64,000 nucleotides of DNA from Streptomyces sp. NBC_01750 (GTDB lineage: Bacteria > Actinomycetota > Actinomycetes > Streptomycetales > Streptomycetaceae): the NCBI RefSeq assembly GCF_035918095.1, contig NZ_CP109137.1, positions 3,412,001 to 3,476,000 on the forward strand, in the 5' to 3' direction. The position numbers were made by a program, and so were the translations under genes. Under the pieces are notes generated by a model. That model was not told the DNA's origin. It worked only from the letters and a program-made list of their open reading frames with translations, and ran no database searches. Positions 53,512 through 63,147 of the stretch are shown here, piece by piece. The number at the start of each line of letters is the position of its first letter. Position 1 is the first letter of the stretch.

Positions 53512-54873
53512 TCACACCCGGGCGTAGCCGAGCTGCGGCTTCGTCTCTGCCGCCTCAGCCTCCTCGGCCGGCACAGGGGTGACGGCGGGCCGGCGAAGGT
53601 AGACCGCCCAGGTGACCACCGAGCACGCCGCGTAGAAGGCGAGGAAGGCGATGAAGGCGCTTGTCCCGGTCCCGGCGGTCAGGAAGGACTGCCGGAAGGC
53701 GAGGTTGATGCCGAGGCCGCCGAGCGCGCCCACGGCGCCGATCAGCCCCATCGAGGCCCCGGACAGCCGGCGGCCGTACGCGTCCGCCGCCTCGCCCGTC
53801 ATGCCCTTGGCCAGGGCCTTGGCGTTGAAGATGCCGGGGATCATCTTGTACGTCGAGCCGTTCCCGAGCCCGGTCAGTACGAACAGCGCGATGAATCCGA
53901 TGAGGAAGACGGACAGGGATTCCTGGATCGAGGCGGCGACGACCACTCCGGTCGCTGCCGCCATGGCCACGAAGTTCCACAGGGTGATGCGCGCCCCGCC
54001 GAACCGGTCGGCGAGCAGACCGCCGACGGGCCGGATCAGTGAGCCGAGCAGCGGCCCGATGAAGGTGAGCGACGCGGCCTGCAGCGGCGTACGGCCGAAC
54101 TGCGTCTGCAGGACGAGACCGAAGGCGAAGCTGTAGCCGATGAAGGAGCCGAAGGTCCCGATGTAGAGGAACGCCATGATCCAGGTGTGGGCGTCACGGA
54201 CCGCCTCCTTGGCCGCTCCGGTGTCGTTCTTCACCGGCGCGAGGTTGTCCATCCACAGCGCCGCGCACACCGCGGCCAGCACGATCAGCGGGATGTACAG
54301 GCCCAGCACGACGCGCGGATGGGTCGCCCCGGCCGTCCCGATCACCAGCAGGCCCACGAGCTGCACCACCGGCACGCCGATGTTGCCGCCGCCCGCGTTG
54401 AGCCCGAGGGCCCAGCCCTTCTTGCGGAGCGGGAAGAAGGAGTTGATGTTCGTCATCGACGAGGCGAAGTTGCCTCCGCCGACGCCGGTGAGCGCCGCGA
54501 CCACCAGGAAGGTGGTGTACGAGGTGCCGGGCTCCATCACCGCGTACGCCGCGCCGGTCGGCAGCAGGAGCATCAGTGCGCTGAAGATGGTCCAGTTGCG
54601 GCCGCCGAAGCGGGCGACTGCGAAGGTGTACGGCACCCTGATCACCGCGCCGACCAGCGTCGCCGTGGCGATCAGGAAGAACTTGCCGGCCGGGTCGATG
54701 CCGTACTGCGGCCCCATGAAGAGCACCATCACGGACCACAGGGTCCAGATGGAGAATCCAATATGTTCACTCAGCACGGAGAAGGCGAGATTACGCCGGG
54801 CGATCTTCTCCCCCGTCGCTCGCCAGAAGGTCTCGTCCTCCGGGTCCCACTGTTCGATCCATCGGCCAGCCAT
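53512..54873 (-). CDS. narK: NarK-type nitrate/nitrite transporter (MFS)
   Basis: This 453-residue permease of the nitrate/nitrite porter family has the loop ARFGGRNWTIFSALMLLLPT and the signature glycine-rich NAGGGNIGVPVVQLVGLL. The other half has GPLLGSLIRPVGGLLADRFGG. It is about 12 helices long. It probably imports nitrate or exports nitrite. GGAGG lies seven bases before ATG 54873. The regulator gene follows it on the same strand, 125 bases after the stop. Confidence 0.93.
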   Translation of the reverse strand: MAGRWIEQWDPEDETFWRATGEKIARRNLAFSVLSEHIGFSIWTLWSVMVLFMGPQYGIDPAGKFFLIATATLVGAVIRVPYTFAVARFGGRNWTIFSALMLLLPTGAAYAVMEPGTSYTTFLVVAALTGVGGGNFASSMTNINSFFPLRKKGWALGLNAGGGNIGVPVVQLVGLLVIGTAGATHPRVVLGLYIPLIVLAAVCAALWMDNLAPVKNDTGAAKEAVRDAHTWIMAFLYIGTFGSFIGYSFAFGLVLQTQFGRTPLQAASLTFIGPLLGSLIRPVGGLLADRFGGARITLWNFVAMAAATGVVVAASIQESLSVFLIGFIALFVLTGLGNGSTYKMIPGIFNAKALAKGMTGEAADAYGRRLSGASMGLIGAVGALGGLGINLAFRQSFLTAGTGTSAFIAFLAFYAACSVVTWAVYLRRPAVTPVPAEEAEAAETKPQLGYARV

Positions 54874-54979
54874 CACGTGCCTCCACGGTCCTCGGGTCGT
54901 GGAAGCGACGGTATGGACGGCGCGTTTCCGTCCAGGTGGCGTGAGGTGACCGGTACGCAACCTTGCTCTCACCCGGCGG

Positions 54980-56173
54980 TCAGCGCCGGTGTGAGCCGTC
55001 CTTCGCCTTACGAGCGCCCGTCGGCCACAGTCGCGGCCTCCGTTTCGCCGCCAGATCCTCGATCCAGCCCACTGCCACGATTATCAGCCCGATGAGCGGC
55101 CAGACCACCACAAACATCAGGGGTGTGTAAACCGCTTCCAGTGCCCCGCCCAGGTGCGCGTCGACGAACGGGATGTCCCACAACAGGTCGAGCAGTGGGA
55201 TCGTCGCCATGATCAGGGTGTTGTGCCAGAGGTAGATCGTCACCGCGCGGTTGTTGGACAGTGTGACGTACTTGTCGAACCGGGCGAGCCCGCCGGGAAG
55301 CTGCTGCCAGGACGGGGAGTACTGCAGCAGGATCACCACGAAGCCGAGCGACCAGGTGGCCTGGGCCAGCGGGATGTCGTTCAGGTCCCAGCCGTCCACG
55401 GTCTGGTGGCCCGAGGCCCACCACAGGCCGAAGGCCATCACCAGTGCGGAACTGGACAGCGCGAGATGGCGCGGGATCTGCTGCAGCAGGCCCTCGTGGT
55501 GGGCGAAACCGAGGATCCAGCAGGCACCGAAGGTCGCGAAGTCGACGATGGCGTAGCCCGTCTCCCCGGGGATCTTCACCAGGTCGGTGCCCACGACGGC
55601 GCACAGAGCGACCGGGGCGAGCAGCGTCGCCCACGGCGCCTTGCGGAAGGCCCACAGCAGCAGCGGCGACGCGATCACGAACCACAGGTAGGTGCGCAGA
55701 TACCAGAGCGGTTCGCCGGCCTGCACCGCCCAGGTGGTCTCCAGCAGGCCGGACTTGTCGCCGAGGGACCAGGGGAACGGCGGGGCGCCGACCGGGAAGA
55801 GGTAGTTGAGCAGGTCGGCCCACCACCACAGGCCGTCCTTCTTGTCGGGCTTCCAGCCACCCAGGAACATCAGCGGCACAAGGAACGCCGAGAACGCCCA
55901 CAGCGGCGGCAGCAGCCTGCGGATACGGCCGCGGATCACCCCGAGCGCGGGCCGTGACAGCGAGCGCGCCATCAGTGAGCCCGCGAGCGCGAACATCACG
56001 CCCATGGACGGGAAGAGAATCGTCAGCCAGGCCCAGCCGAAGATGTGGTAGACGACGACGCGGACCAGCGCGACGGAGCGCAGCAGGTCGAGATAGCGGT
56101 CGCGGCCCGGGCGGGGAGGCGGCCCGGCGGCCGCCAGGTCCGGCGTCCCGGCGGCCGTGGAGCTGTGGCTCAT
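54980..56173 (-). CDS. Acyltransferase 3 family membrane protein
   Basis: This 397-residue protein has about ten hydrophobic segments. It begins after a Pro-rich tail with RYLDLLRSVALVRVVVYHIFGWAW, the acyltransferase-3 start with the catalytic His region, and has a later SNNRAVTIYLWHNTLIM helix. Such enzymes add acetyl or similar groups to surface polysaccharide. It overlaps the NodB-GT2 gene by ATGA, so the two probably work together on one polymer. Confidence 0.9.
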   Translation of the reverse strand: MSHSSTAAGTPDLAAAGPPPRPGRDRYLDLLRSVALVRVVVYHIFGWAWLTILFPSMGVMFALAGSLMARSLSRPALGVIRGRIRRLLPPLWAFSAFLVPLMFLGGWKPDKKDGLWWWADLLNYLFPVGAPPFPWSLGDKSGLLETTWAVQAGEPLWYLRTYLWFVIASPLLLWAFRKAPWATLLAPVALCAVVGTDLVKIPGETGYAIVDFATFGACWILGFAHHEGLLQQIPRHLALSSSALVMAFGLWWASGHQTVDGWDLNDIPLAQATWSLGFVVILLQYSPSWQQLPGGLARFDKYVTLSNNRAVTIYLWHNTLIMATIPLLDLLWDIPFVDAHLGGALEAVYTPLMFVVVWPLIGLIIVAVGWIEDLAAKRRPRLWPTGARKAKDGSHRR

Positions 56174-58365
56174 GCGACCGGCCTCCGGTCCTCACTGCTG
56201 CGCCGCTGGTTCGGTATCACTCCGGGCGCCTCCACCGTTCCCGTACGCCGCAGCTTCTGCCAGCGCAGCCGGCCGCCGGTCAGCGCCGTTATCCAGGACT
56301 GCAGCAGTACGACGTACATCAGCTGCCGGTAGAGGAGCTGCTGGAGAGGCAGCGAGATCAGATGGATCATGCGCTCGCGGTCGAGCCGGAAGGCGTACGC
56401 GGCGCAGACGATCTGGATCGCGAGGACTCCGAGCCAGGCGGCGATCGTCTTCTGGGTGGGGCCGAAGACCAGTCCGTACAGCAGGAAGACGTCGATCAGC
56501 GGGGCCAGCAGCGGCGCGAGGACCATGAAGAGGGAGACCAGCGGCAGGCCCACCCGGCCGAAGCGGCCCGAAGCTCCGCGTTCGACCAGGGCGCCGCGGT
56601 GCTTCCAGATTGCCTGCATGGTGCCGTACGACCACCGGTAGCGCTGGGACCACAGCTGCTGCACGGTCTCCGGCGCCTCGGTCCAGGCGCGCGCCCGCTC
56701 GGCGTAGACGACGCGCCAGCCGTCGCGGTGCATGGCCATGGTGATGTCGGTGTCCTCGGCGAGGGTGTCCTCGCTCATGCCGCCGACGCGCTCCAGGGCC
56801 TGGCGGCGGAAGGCGCCGACCGCACCGGGGATGGTGGGCATGCAGCCCAGCAGGTCGTACATTCTGCGGTCCAGGTTGAAGCCCATCACGTACTCGATGT
56901 GCTGCCAGGCCCCGATCAGGCTGTCGCGGTTGCCGACCTTGGCGTTGCCCGCGACCGCGCCGACGCGCATGTCTCCGAAGGGCTGTACCAGCTCGCCCAC
57001 GGTCGACGGCTCGAAGACGGTGTCGCCGTCCATCATCACGACGATCTCGTAACGGGCGTGCCGGATGCCGTTGTTGAGGGCTGCGGGCTTTCCGGAATTC
57101 TCCTGGCGTACAACGCGGACATTCGGCAGCCGCAGCGCCTCGACGATGTCCGCGGTGCCGTCGGTGGAGCCGTCGTCGATGACGATGACCTCGATGGGAT
57201 GGTCGCTCGCCATCAGCGAACGCACCGTGTTGGTTATGCACTCGCGTTCGTTGTACGCGGGGACGAGCACGGACACGGGTCCGGTGATCGGCGGGCCCCA
57301 GCTGAAGCCGGGCCTGCGCACCTTGCGGGCGTGCGCGAAGGAGAGCAGCAGCATCAGCCCGAAGCGCGCGAAGACCAGCACACCGATCGCGGCCAGGCCG
57401 ACGACCAGGACCTCGGTGGTGTTCTCCGAGAAGGCGACGGCGGCGACGAACGCCTTGCCCTTCCACAGCTCGGGACCGGTGACGACGGTGTGGGCGCTGG
57501 GGGCGCCGAGCGCCTCGGTGAGGTTGGCGAAGCGGTAGCCCCTGGCCTTCATCTGCGGCAGGAAGCGGCCGAGGGCGGCGACGGTCTGGGAGCGGTCGCC
57601 GCCGGAGTCGTGCATCAGCACGATCGAGCCCTGGGTGCCCTTGGGTGTGGCCTGCTTGATGATCGCGTCGACGCCGGGGCGCTTCCAGTCCTCGGAGTCG
57701 GTGTTGTTGAGGGCGGTGATGTAGCCGCGGCTGCCGATGTACTGGGTGACCGGCCAGGACTTGTTGTCCATGGCGTCCGCGAAGGAGGAGTACGGCGGCC
57801 GGAAGAGGGAGGTACGGATGCCCGCCGCGCCCGCGATCGCCAGCTGGTTCTGCGAGAGCTCCCAGTCGATGCGGGAGGTGGACTGGAAGGAGAGGTCGGG
57901 GTGGTTGAAGGTGTGCAGACCCACCTCGTGCCCCTCCCGCACCATCCGTTCCACCAGCTCGGGGTGGCGGGAGGTCATGGTGCCGGTGACGAAGAAGACG
58001 CCGTGGGCGTTGTACTGCTTCAGCTTGTCCAGCACCTTCGGCGTCCAGACGGGGTCCGGACCGTCGTCGAAGGTGAGCACGAGCTGTTTGTCGGGGATGC
58101 TCAGCGCCCTGGGTGCGGCCTTGCCGCGGGCGTCGATGACCGGTCCGCCCTCGAGGATCTCGTCGGGGACCTGGTCGGTGGCCACCGGGGGACGGACGCG
58201 GTGGTCGGCGAGGATCTCGCTGTGCACATAGCCGCGCAGCATCAGCATGGCGAGCAGCGCGACGAGAAAGACCACGGGCAGCAGATAGCGCATGGGCAGC
58301 CTGCGCCGTACGGTGCGCCGGGCTCTCCGCCGCCGCCGCGGGGCCGTGTTGATGGGGAGTGTCAT
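56170..58365 (-). CDS. Polysaccharide deacetylase fused to processive glycosyltransferase 2
   Basis: This is a 731-residue fusion protein. An N-terminal membrane segment (about 27-45) anchors a NodB-like deacetylase domain (about 92-295) with TFDDGPDP (metal Asp), HTFNHPDL (metal His pair) and RPPYSS. A second membrane segment (about 320-345) precedes a GT2 domain (about 365-600) with VLVPAYNE, DDGSTDGT, the catalytic DGD and EDTD, and QRYRW, the processive-synthase motif. C-terminal membrane helices follow. This layout resembles PgaB/PgaC-like functions in one chain: synthesis and deacetylation of an amino-sugar polymer such as poly-GlcNAc or chitosan-like material. The polymer is not proven. 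Confidence 0.95.
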   Translation of the reverse strand: MTLPINTAPRRRRRARRTVRRRLPMRYLLPVVFLVALLAMLMLRGYVHSEILADHRVRPPVATDQVPDEILEGGPVIDARGKAAPRALSIPDKQLVLTFDDGPDPVWTPKVLDKLKQYNAHGVFFVTGTMTSRHPELVERMVREGHEVGLHTFNHPDLSFQSTSRIDWELSQNQLAIAGAAGIRTSLFRPPYSSFADAMDNKSWPVTQYIGSRGYITALNNTDSEDWKRPGVDAIIKQATPKGTQGSIVLMHDSGGDRSQTVAALGRFLPQMKARGYRFANLTEALGAPSAHTVVTGPELWKGKAFVAAVAFSENTTEVLVVGLAAIGVLVFARFGLMLLLSFAHARKVRRPGFSWGPPITGPVSVLVPAYNERECITNTVRSLMASDHPIEVIVIDDGSTDGTADIVEALRLPNVRVVRQENSGKPAALNNGIRHARYEIVVMMDGDTVFEPSTVGELVQPFGDMRVGAVAGNAKVGNRDSLIGAWQHIEYVMGFNLDRRMYDLLGCMPTIPGAVGAFRRQALERVGGMSEDTLAEDTDITMAMHRDGWRVVYAERARAWTEAPETVQQLWSQRYRWSYGTMQAIWKHRGALVERGASGRFGRVGLPLVSLFMVLAPLLAPLIDVFLLYGLVFGPTQKTIAAWLGVLAIQIVCAAYAFRLDRERMIHLISLPLQQLLYRQLMYVVLLQSWITALTGGRLRWQKLRRTGTVEAPGVIPNQRRSSEDRRPVA

Positions 58366-58367
58366 TT

Positions 58368-59045
58368 CTAGAGCGCGCCTTCTTGCATGGGTGGCTCGGT
58401 CGCGCCGCCGGTCGGACCGGGGTCGGGCGGAACGGGAACGGAGGGGCTGCCTTCGGGCTCGGGTCCCGGATCGCTTCCGCCGGCGCCCGGGGAGGAGGAG
58501 GCGGAGGGCCCGGGACCGGGAAGGCCGCCGCCGCCGGAGGGCTTGGGCGACGCGGAGCCGGAGGCGCCGGGGCCCGGCGTGGCCGGCACTCCGCCGGAGA
58601 TGCCGTTCGACACACCGCCCGACGGCTGCGGCAGCACGGCGCCGGTGGAGTCGGTCGGGGTGGGGGCGCCGGGTACGCCGCCGGGGGTGGCCGCCACGGA
58701 GGCGCCGTCGGTGGGGGCGGGCTGTATCTCGACCTTGTCGGTCTGCTCCTTGCCCTGCTGGCCTATGCCGGGCAGCCAGGGCGCGCTGGAGTTGCCGCCG
58801 ACGAGGGCGGCGACGAGCGTCACGGCATAGCAGGCGCAGGCGATGGCGAAGACCCAGCCGAGGCGACGGAACTTCTTGCTGCGGCGGCCGCTCTCATCGA
58901 CGAACACCGGTCCGTCGGAGCCCTCATGCGGAGTCGGCTCGGGCGGTAGATCCCCCAGTATTCGGCCAAGTCCGTCCAGTTGGACAGTGACTTCGTACGG
59001 CTCATGAGTATGACCGATACGGGAATCTTCATGCCAATTATCCAC
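58368..59045 (-). CDS. Single-pass membrane protein with Pro/Gly/Ser-rich outer tail
   Basis: This protein of about 225 residues has a cytoplasmic tail (HTHEPYEVTVQLDGLGRILG), one membrane helix (RRLGWVFAIACACYAVTLVAALVGG) and a long low-complexity outer part rich in Pro, Gly, Ser and Thr. It lies two bases before the NodB-GT2 gene, so it is likely translated with it, perhaps as an assembly or anchoring factor. The start is uncertain; the frame is open to 59213 and the GTG at 59045 is my choice because the sequence before it looks non-coding. Confidence 0.65.
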   Translation of the reverse strand: MDNWHEDSRIGHTHEPYEVTVQLDGLGRILGDLPPEPTPHEGSDGPVFVDESGRRSKKFRRLGWVFAIACACYAVTLVAALVGGNSSAPWLPGIGQQGKEQTDKVEIQPAPTDGASVAATPGGVPGAPTPTDSTGAVLPQPSGGVSNGISGGVPATPGPGASGSASPKPSGGGGLPGPGPSASSSPGAGGSDPGPEPEGSPSVPVPPDPGPTGGATEPPMQEGAL

Positions 59046-59199
59046 AGTTGTACACACACCCCCACTGACTGAAAATCGAGCGCGCATACGACTGACCGGT
59101 GTTTGCCGGACCGGGTCCCCACCCAATCCGAACGCCCCCATACCCCATGCACCCGGACCCAGAATGTAGCGCACACCGATGACACCCGGGTCCCCTGTG

Positions 59200-60153
59200 T
59201 CAGTTGTTGTCACACATCAGCGACATGTCACATTCCGGCAACCAACCAGAAGGGTCCCGTTCCAGCCATCCCTCTTGCGAGGCCAGTTGGGTGGCCGCCG
59301 CTCGAAGCGCGTCCACTCCGGGGTGGCGCAATCCTCTGCGCCACACCAGCGAGAGCGGTGACAGCGGTACGGGGTCGACGATCGGGCGCAGCACGGTGTC
59401 CGGCATGGCCGGAAAGTCCACGACGGCCAGGACCGGGTTACGCGTCTTGGCCATCACCCTCCGGAACTCCTCGGCACCGACCGCCACGGGCGCCGGCGGC
59501 GCTATCGCGATCCCGCGCCCCGCGAACAGGCGGCGCGCCAGATCCGTCCACTCCAGGGTGCGCGGATTGCCCGCACCGGCATATACGGTCTCGCCCGCCA
59601 TAGCGTTCAACGGGATCCGGGGTGTGTTGGCGAGAGGGTGGTCGTGCGGCAGCAGTACGGCCATCGGCTCGTACCGCACGGGCTGGTGGGACAGGAGCGT
59701 CCGTATGCCGGGCTCGAGCCCGGCGAAGCGCCCGAAGGAGACATCGAGCCGCCCCGCCAGGATCTCGGCGGCGGCGCCCGTCAGCCCGCTCTCGAAGCGG
59801 GCCATCAGCTCGCACTCCGGGGCGAGTTCACGGGCCCGGGCCAGCACCCGGCCGGATGCCATGCCCTCGCCGTTGAGGTCGACGAGTAGCGGCCGGGACG
59901 CGCCGGAGGAGGCGGCCAGCAGTTCGTCCTGGGCCAGAAGCACCCGCCGGGCGTACGGCAGCAGCCGCTCGCCGTCGGCCGTGAGGGTCACCCGGCGGGT
60001 GGTCCGTACGAACAGCTCGGCACCCAACTCCCGCTCCAGCCTCCGGATATCTCGACTGAGGGCCTGCTGCGCGACATACAGCCGGGCGGCGGCACGGGTG
60101 AAGTGCAGCTCGTCGGCGACGGCGGTGAAGGCGCGGAGCAGCCGGGGGTCCAT
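59200..60153 (-). CDS. LysR-family transcriptional regulator
   Basis: This 317-residue protein has the LysR HTH at residues 1-60 (MDPRLLRAFTAVADELHFTRAAARL, then QQALSRDIRRLERELGAELF) and the substrate-binding domain after it. It ends at 59200. It is divergent from an MFS gene with a 95-bp gap, the usual setting for a regulator of the neighbour. The start (60153 ATG or 60165 GTG) is uncertain by four codons. Confidence 0.92.
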   Translation of the reverse strand: MDPRLLRAFTAVADELHFTRAAARLYVAQQALSRDIRRLERELGAELFVRTTRRVTLTADGERLLPYARRVLLAQDELLAASSGASRPLLVDLNGEGMASGRVLARARELAPECELMARFESGLTGAAAEILAGRLDVSFGRFAGLEPGIRTLLSHQPVRYEPMAVLLPHDHPLANTPRIPLNAMAGETVYAGAGNPRTLEWTDLARRLFAGRGIAIAPPAPVAVGAEEFRRVMAKTRNPVLAVVDFPAMPDTVLRPIVDPVPLSPLSLVWRRGLRHPGVDALRAAATQLASQEGWLERDPSGWLPECDMSLMCDNN

Positions 60154-60248
60154 GTCCTGGGGCACGCGGTGAATCTACAACGCGGGTGCGTCAATGGGGC
60201 GGGAGCAGGTGTTGGACGCGGCAGGAGGGCCGCGGCGAGGGTTGCCCC

Positions 60249-61499
60249 ATGCCGCAATCAACCGACTCCCCGCAGTCGACCACTGCCGACGCCTGCGGAG
60301 GGCCCGTTCGGGGAATGTCCCGCCTCGCCCCCTACCGCCGGCTCTTCGAGCCGCAGGGCGCCGCGGCCTTCACCCTCGGCAACCTCATCGCCCGCCTCCC
60401 CATGGGCATGTTCAGCGTGAGCGCCGTCATCATGATCGCCGGGTCCCGTGGCTCGTACGCCCTCGCCGGAGCCGTCACCGCGACCGGCCTCGCCGTCACC
60501 GCGCTGGTCGCGCCATGGACCGCCCGGCTCGTTGACCGGCACGGGCAGGCCCGTATCGCCGTGCCCGCCACCGCGCTCGCCGCCCTCGGCTCGCTCGCGC
60601 TGCTGCTGTGCGTACGTTTCGGCGCGCCCGACTGGACGCTCTTCGCCACGTACGCCGCCACGGCCACCACCCCCAACACCGGCGGCATGTCCCGCGCCCG
60701 CTGGGCCCACCTCCACCGGGGCGACGCGGCCGCGCTGCACACGGCGAACTCCTTCGAGCAGGCCGCCGACGAGCTGTGCTTCATGCTCGGCCCGGTGCTC
60801 GCGGCGTTCCTGTGCTCCGCGCTCTTCCCCGAGGCGGGCACGCTGACCGGTGCGATCCTGCTGCTGACAGGCGTACTGATCTTCGCCGCCCAGCGCTCCA
60901 CCGAACCTCCGCCGGCCGCATTCCCGACACACACCGGATCCCCGCTCCGTACGCCGGGAATGCCCGCGATGCTCGCCGTCTTCCTCGCCACGGGAGCGGT
61001 CTTCGGCTCCATGGAGGTCGTGACGATCGCGTTCGCGGACGACCGCGGGCATGCGAGCGCCGCGGGCGCGGTGCTCGCGCTCCAGGCGGCCGGGTCGTGC
61101 GCGGCGGGCCTGCTCTACGGTTCCGTACGCCCCGCCCGCAGCCTTCCGCGCCGCCTGCTGACCTGCGTCGCCGCGATGACGGCGCTGATGTCACTGCCGC
61201 TGCTCGCCGCCGCCACCGGCTCGCTGCTCACGCTGGCCGGAGCGCTGCTGCTGGCCGGCATGGCCACGGCCCCGACCATGGTCACCGGTATGACGCTGGT
61301 CCAACGCCTGACCCCGGAAGGCCGGTTGAACGAGGGCATGACGCTCGCGGTCACCGCGCTGCTCGGCGGCATAGCCGCCGGCTCGGCGACGGGCGGCTGG
61401 ACGGTGGAGCACGCGAGCAGACCGTACGGATACCTGGTCCCACTCGCGGCAGCCGCGGTCGCGCTGCTGCTGTCCGCGGCGGCGAAGGGGCGGCCCTGA
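60249..61499 (+). CDS. MFS transporter
   Basis: This 416-residue permease has about 12 helices: LGNLIARLPMGMFSVSAVIM, then WTARLVDRHGQARI (motif A loop) and the ARWAHLHRG loop after helix 4. It resembles the bacterial drug or amino-acid efflux group of MFS. Divergent from the LysR gene, which may regulate it. The ATG at 60249 follows GAGGG. Confidence 0.9.
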   Translation: MPQSTDSPQSTTADACGGPVRGMSRLAPYRRLFEPQGAAAFTLGNLIARLPMGMFSVSAVIMIAGSRGSYALAGAVTATGLAVTALVAPWTARLVDRHGQARIAVPATALAALGSLALLLCVRFGAPDWTLFATYAATATTPNTGGMSRARWAHLHRGDAAALHTANSFEQAADELCFMLGPVLAAFLCSALFPEAGTLTGAILLLTGVLIFAAQRSTEPPPAAFPTHTGSPLRTPGMPAMLAVFLATGAVFGSMEVVTIAFADDRGHASAAGAVLALQAAGSCAAGLLYGSVRPARSLPRRLLTCVAAMTALMSLPLLAAATGSLLTLAGALLLAGMATAPTMVTGMTLVQRLTPEGRLNEGMTLAVTALLGGIAAGSATGGWTVEHASRPYGYLVPLAAAAVALLLSAAAKGRP

Positions 61500-61589
61500 C
61501 CCCCGCCCCCGGGCGGATGCCGCTCGGGACAGGGCGATACGCTGCACCGCCCCCAAGCGGGGGCCTGCGTTCCGCTCAGGGGAGGGCCC

Positions 61590-62015
61590 ATGGCCATCAA
61601 GAAGGCAACCATCCAGCAGCAGGTGGCTGCCGCCATCACACAGGCCAATCCGGCCGACCGGCCGATCGTCACCATCCAGGCCATCGCCGGCCCCAGTGTG
61701 TGGCTGATGAGCATGCTCGGCCTGATAGGCCAGGCGTTTCTGACGTACTACTTCATCACCGTGACCGAGCAGGCCGTGGTCGTCCACAAGGCGGGCCGGA
61801 TGAGCAACCGCCCGCAGGAGATCGCCTTCGCACTGCAGCCGGCCGAAGTCGTCGGAATGATCGGTGACGTCAAGCGCAACACCATCTGGAGCTCGTTCCG
61901 CTTCCAGCTGCCCGGGCAGCCGCAGCCGACCCGGATGAATGTGCACCGCATCTGGCGCAGCGAGATGGATCACCTGCTCGGAGTGCTGACCGGCGGCCAC
62001 CAGCCGGCGGCCTGA
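61590..62015 (+). CDS. Small protein with one membrane segment, unknown function
   Basis: This 141-residue protein begins MAIKKATIQQQVAAAITQANP, then a hydrophobic segment (about residues 31-54, VWLMSMLGLIGQAFLTYYFIT). A domain with a PH-like pattern follows (EQAVVVHKAGRMSNRPQEIAFALQP, then NTIWSSFRFQLPGQPQPTRMNV). GGGGAGGG precedes the ATG. It stands alone, ending before a strong terminator. I do not recognise a family. Confidence 0.85.
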   Translation: MAIKKATIQQQVAAAITQANPADRPIVTIQAIAGPSVWLMSMLGLIGQAFLTYYFITVTEQAVVVHKAGRMSNRPQEIAFALQPAEVVGMIGDVKRNTIWSSFRFQLPGQPQPTRMNVHRIWRSEMDHLLGVLTGGHQPAA

Positions 62016-62054
62016 GCCTCGGCAAGCACGCCGGCTCGCACGCCGTAGACACGA

Positions 62055-62088
62055 CGAAGGCCCGGCTGCCGTGGCAGCCGGGCCTTCG
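62055..62088. terminator. Bidirectional terminator before ssrA 3' end
   Basis: A near-perfect 16-bp stem (CGAAGGCCCGGCTGCC and complement) with a tight loop lies between the small membrane protein gene and the convergent tmRNA gene. Confidence 0.9.
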
Positions 62089-62104
62089 CCTCACATGGGA
62101 ATTG

Positions 62105-62486
62105 TGGAGATGGCGGGAATCGAACCCGCGTCCAACGGTGCAGAAACAGGGCTTCTCCGAGCGCAGTTCGCTGCGATTTTCTCGGCCCCGGTGATCACGC
62201 GAACAAGTCTCCGACGGGCCCAGTCACTGTTTGATTTCCCTCTACGCCCCGTGACCGGGCTTAGAGGTTTAGTTCCCTAGCTGATGCCAGGATCCGGGTC
62301 GGGAACAGCCCCGGGCTGACACCCGAAGGCCTTCGCTAGCTGCTAATTAGGCAGCGAGCGCGAAGGCGCGGGAATCGCTCTTGGAAGTGGCGATTATTGG
62401 TTGCGACATATGGTTTACGAGATCATTGCCGCTTCCTCGGCTCGCTTCCCCTGCTTCGACATCCGCTGTCGAAACCGATCATCCCC
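62105..62486 (-). ncRNA. ssrA: Transfer-messenger RNA (tmRNA)
   Basis: The minus strand begins GGGGATGATCGGTTTCGACA and ends GACGCGGGTTCGATTCCCGC-CATCTCCA, the standard tmRNA ends that pair as an acceptor stem (one G-U) and T arm. A tag frame ends with AFALAA followed by TAA near 62350, with SDSR before it. The CCA is not encoded. It rescues stalled ribosomes together with SmpB, encoded about 160 bases upstream on the same strand. Length 382 bases is normal. Confidence 0.95.
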
Positions 62487-62598
62487 ATGTTGATTTATCA
62501 AGGTGGTACACACCCCGTGAGGTGCAGGTGCCATCGTACGTGACCAACGCACGACCGTGCCAGCCTATTCCCCCGCGCCCACCGCTCAGGACCGCCGC

Positions 62599-62655
62599 CC
62601 CTCGGGCACATCGGCGCTCAGGCACGTCGGCCCTCGGGCACGTCGGCGCTCAGGC
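62599..62655. repeat. Imperfect 25-bp direct repeat, period 32
   Basis: CCCTCGGGCAC-R-TCGGC and nine further bases occur at 62599-62623 and again at 62631-62655 with one mismatch. The second copy overlaps the end of smpB. Confidence 0.65.
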
Positions 62656-63129
62656 GCGCTGACGCCGCTTCGCCGCCGAGATCACGCGGTCCGTCTCCCG
62701 CCGGTCCTGCTTCTCCCTCAGCGTCTGCCGCTTGTCGTACTCCTTCTTGCCCTTCGCCAGCGCGATCTCGACCTTGGCCCGGCCGTCCTTGAAGTACAGC
62801 GCGAGCGGCACGATCGTGTGGCCCGTCTCCTGCGTCTTCGACGCGAGCTTGTCGATCTCGGCACGGTGCATCAGCAGCTTCCGCTTGCGCCGCGCGCTGT
62901 GGTTGGTCCACGTCCCCTGGGTGTACTCGGGAACATGCACGTTGTGCAGCCACGCCTCGTTGCCGTCGATCTGGACGAAGCCGTCCACCAGCGAGGCCCG
63001 GCCCTGGCGCAGCGACTTCACCTCGGTACCCGTCAGCACGAGACCGCACTCGTAAGTGTCGATGATGTGGTAGTCGTGCCGCGCCTTCTTGTTCTGCGCG
63101 ATCAGCTTGCGCCCTGTTTCCTTTGCCAT
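62650..63129 (-). CDS. smpB: SsrA-binding protein SmpB
   Basis: This 159-residue protein has the SmpB hallmarks [34 protein letters not shown], the AYVQ-like region [37 protein letters not shown] and the C-terminal basic tail after [15 protein letters not shown]. It binds tmRNA and brings it to stalled ribosomes. ssrA follows on the same strand, and an S41 protease gene precedes it, 18 bases away, as in other streptomycetes. Confidence 0.97.
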   Translation of the reverse strand: MAKETGRKLIAQNKKARHDYHIIDTYECGLVLTGTEVKSLRQGRASLVDGFVQIDGNEAWLHNVHVPEYTQGTWTNHSARRKRKLLMHRAEIDKLASKTQETGHTIVPLALYFKDGRAKVEIALAKGKKEYDKRQTLREKQDRRETDRVISAAKRRQRA

Positions 63130-63147
63130 AGTGCGGTCATTTTCGCA

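Noticed and set aside
62596..62660. Repeat near smpB considered as a CRISPR-like array
   Set aside because: Only two 25-base units with a 7-base gap; spacers are far too short. No CRISPR array is present in the window.
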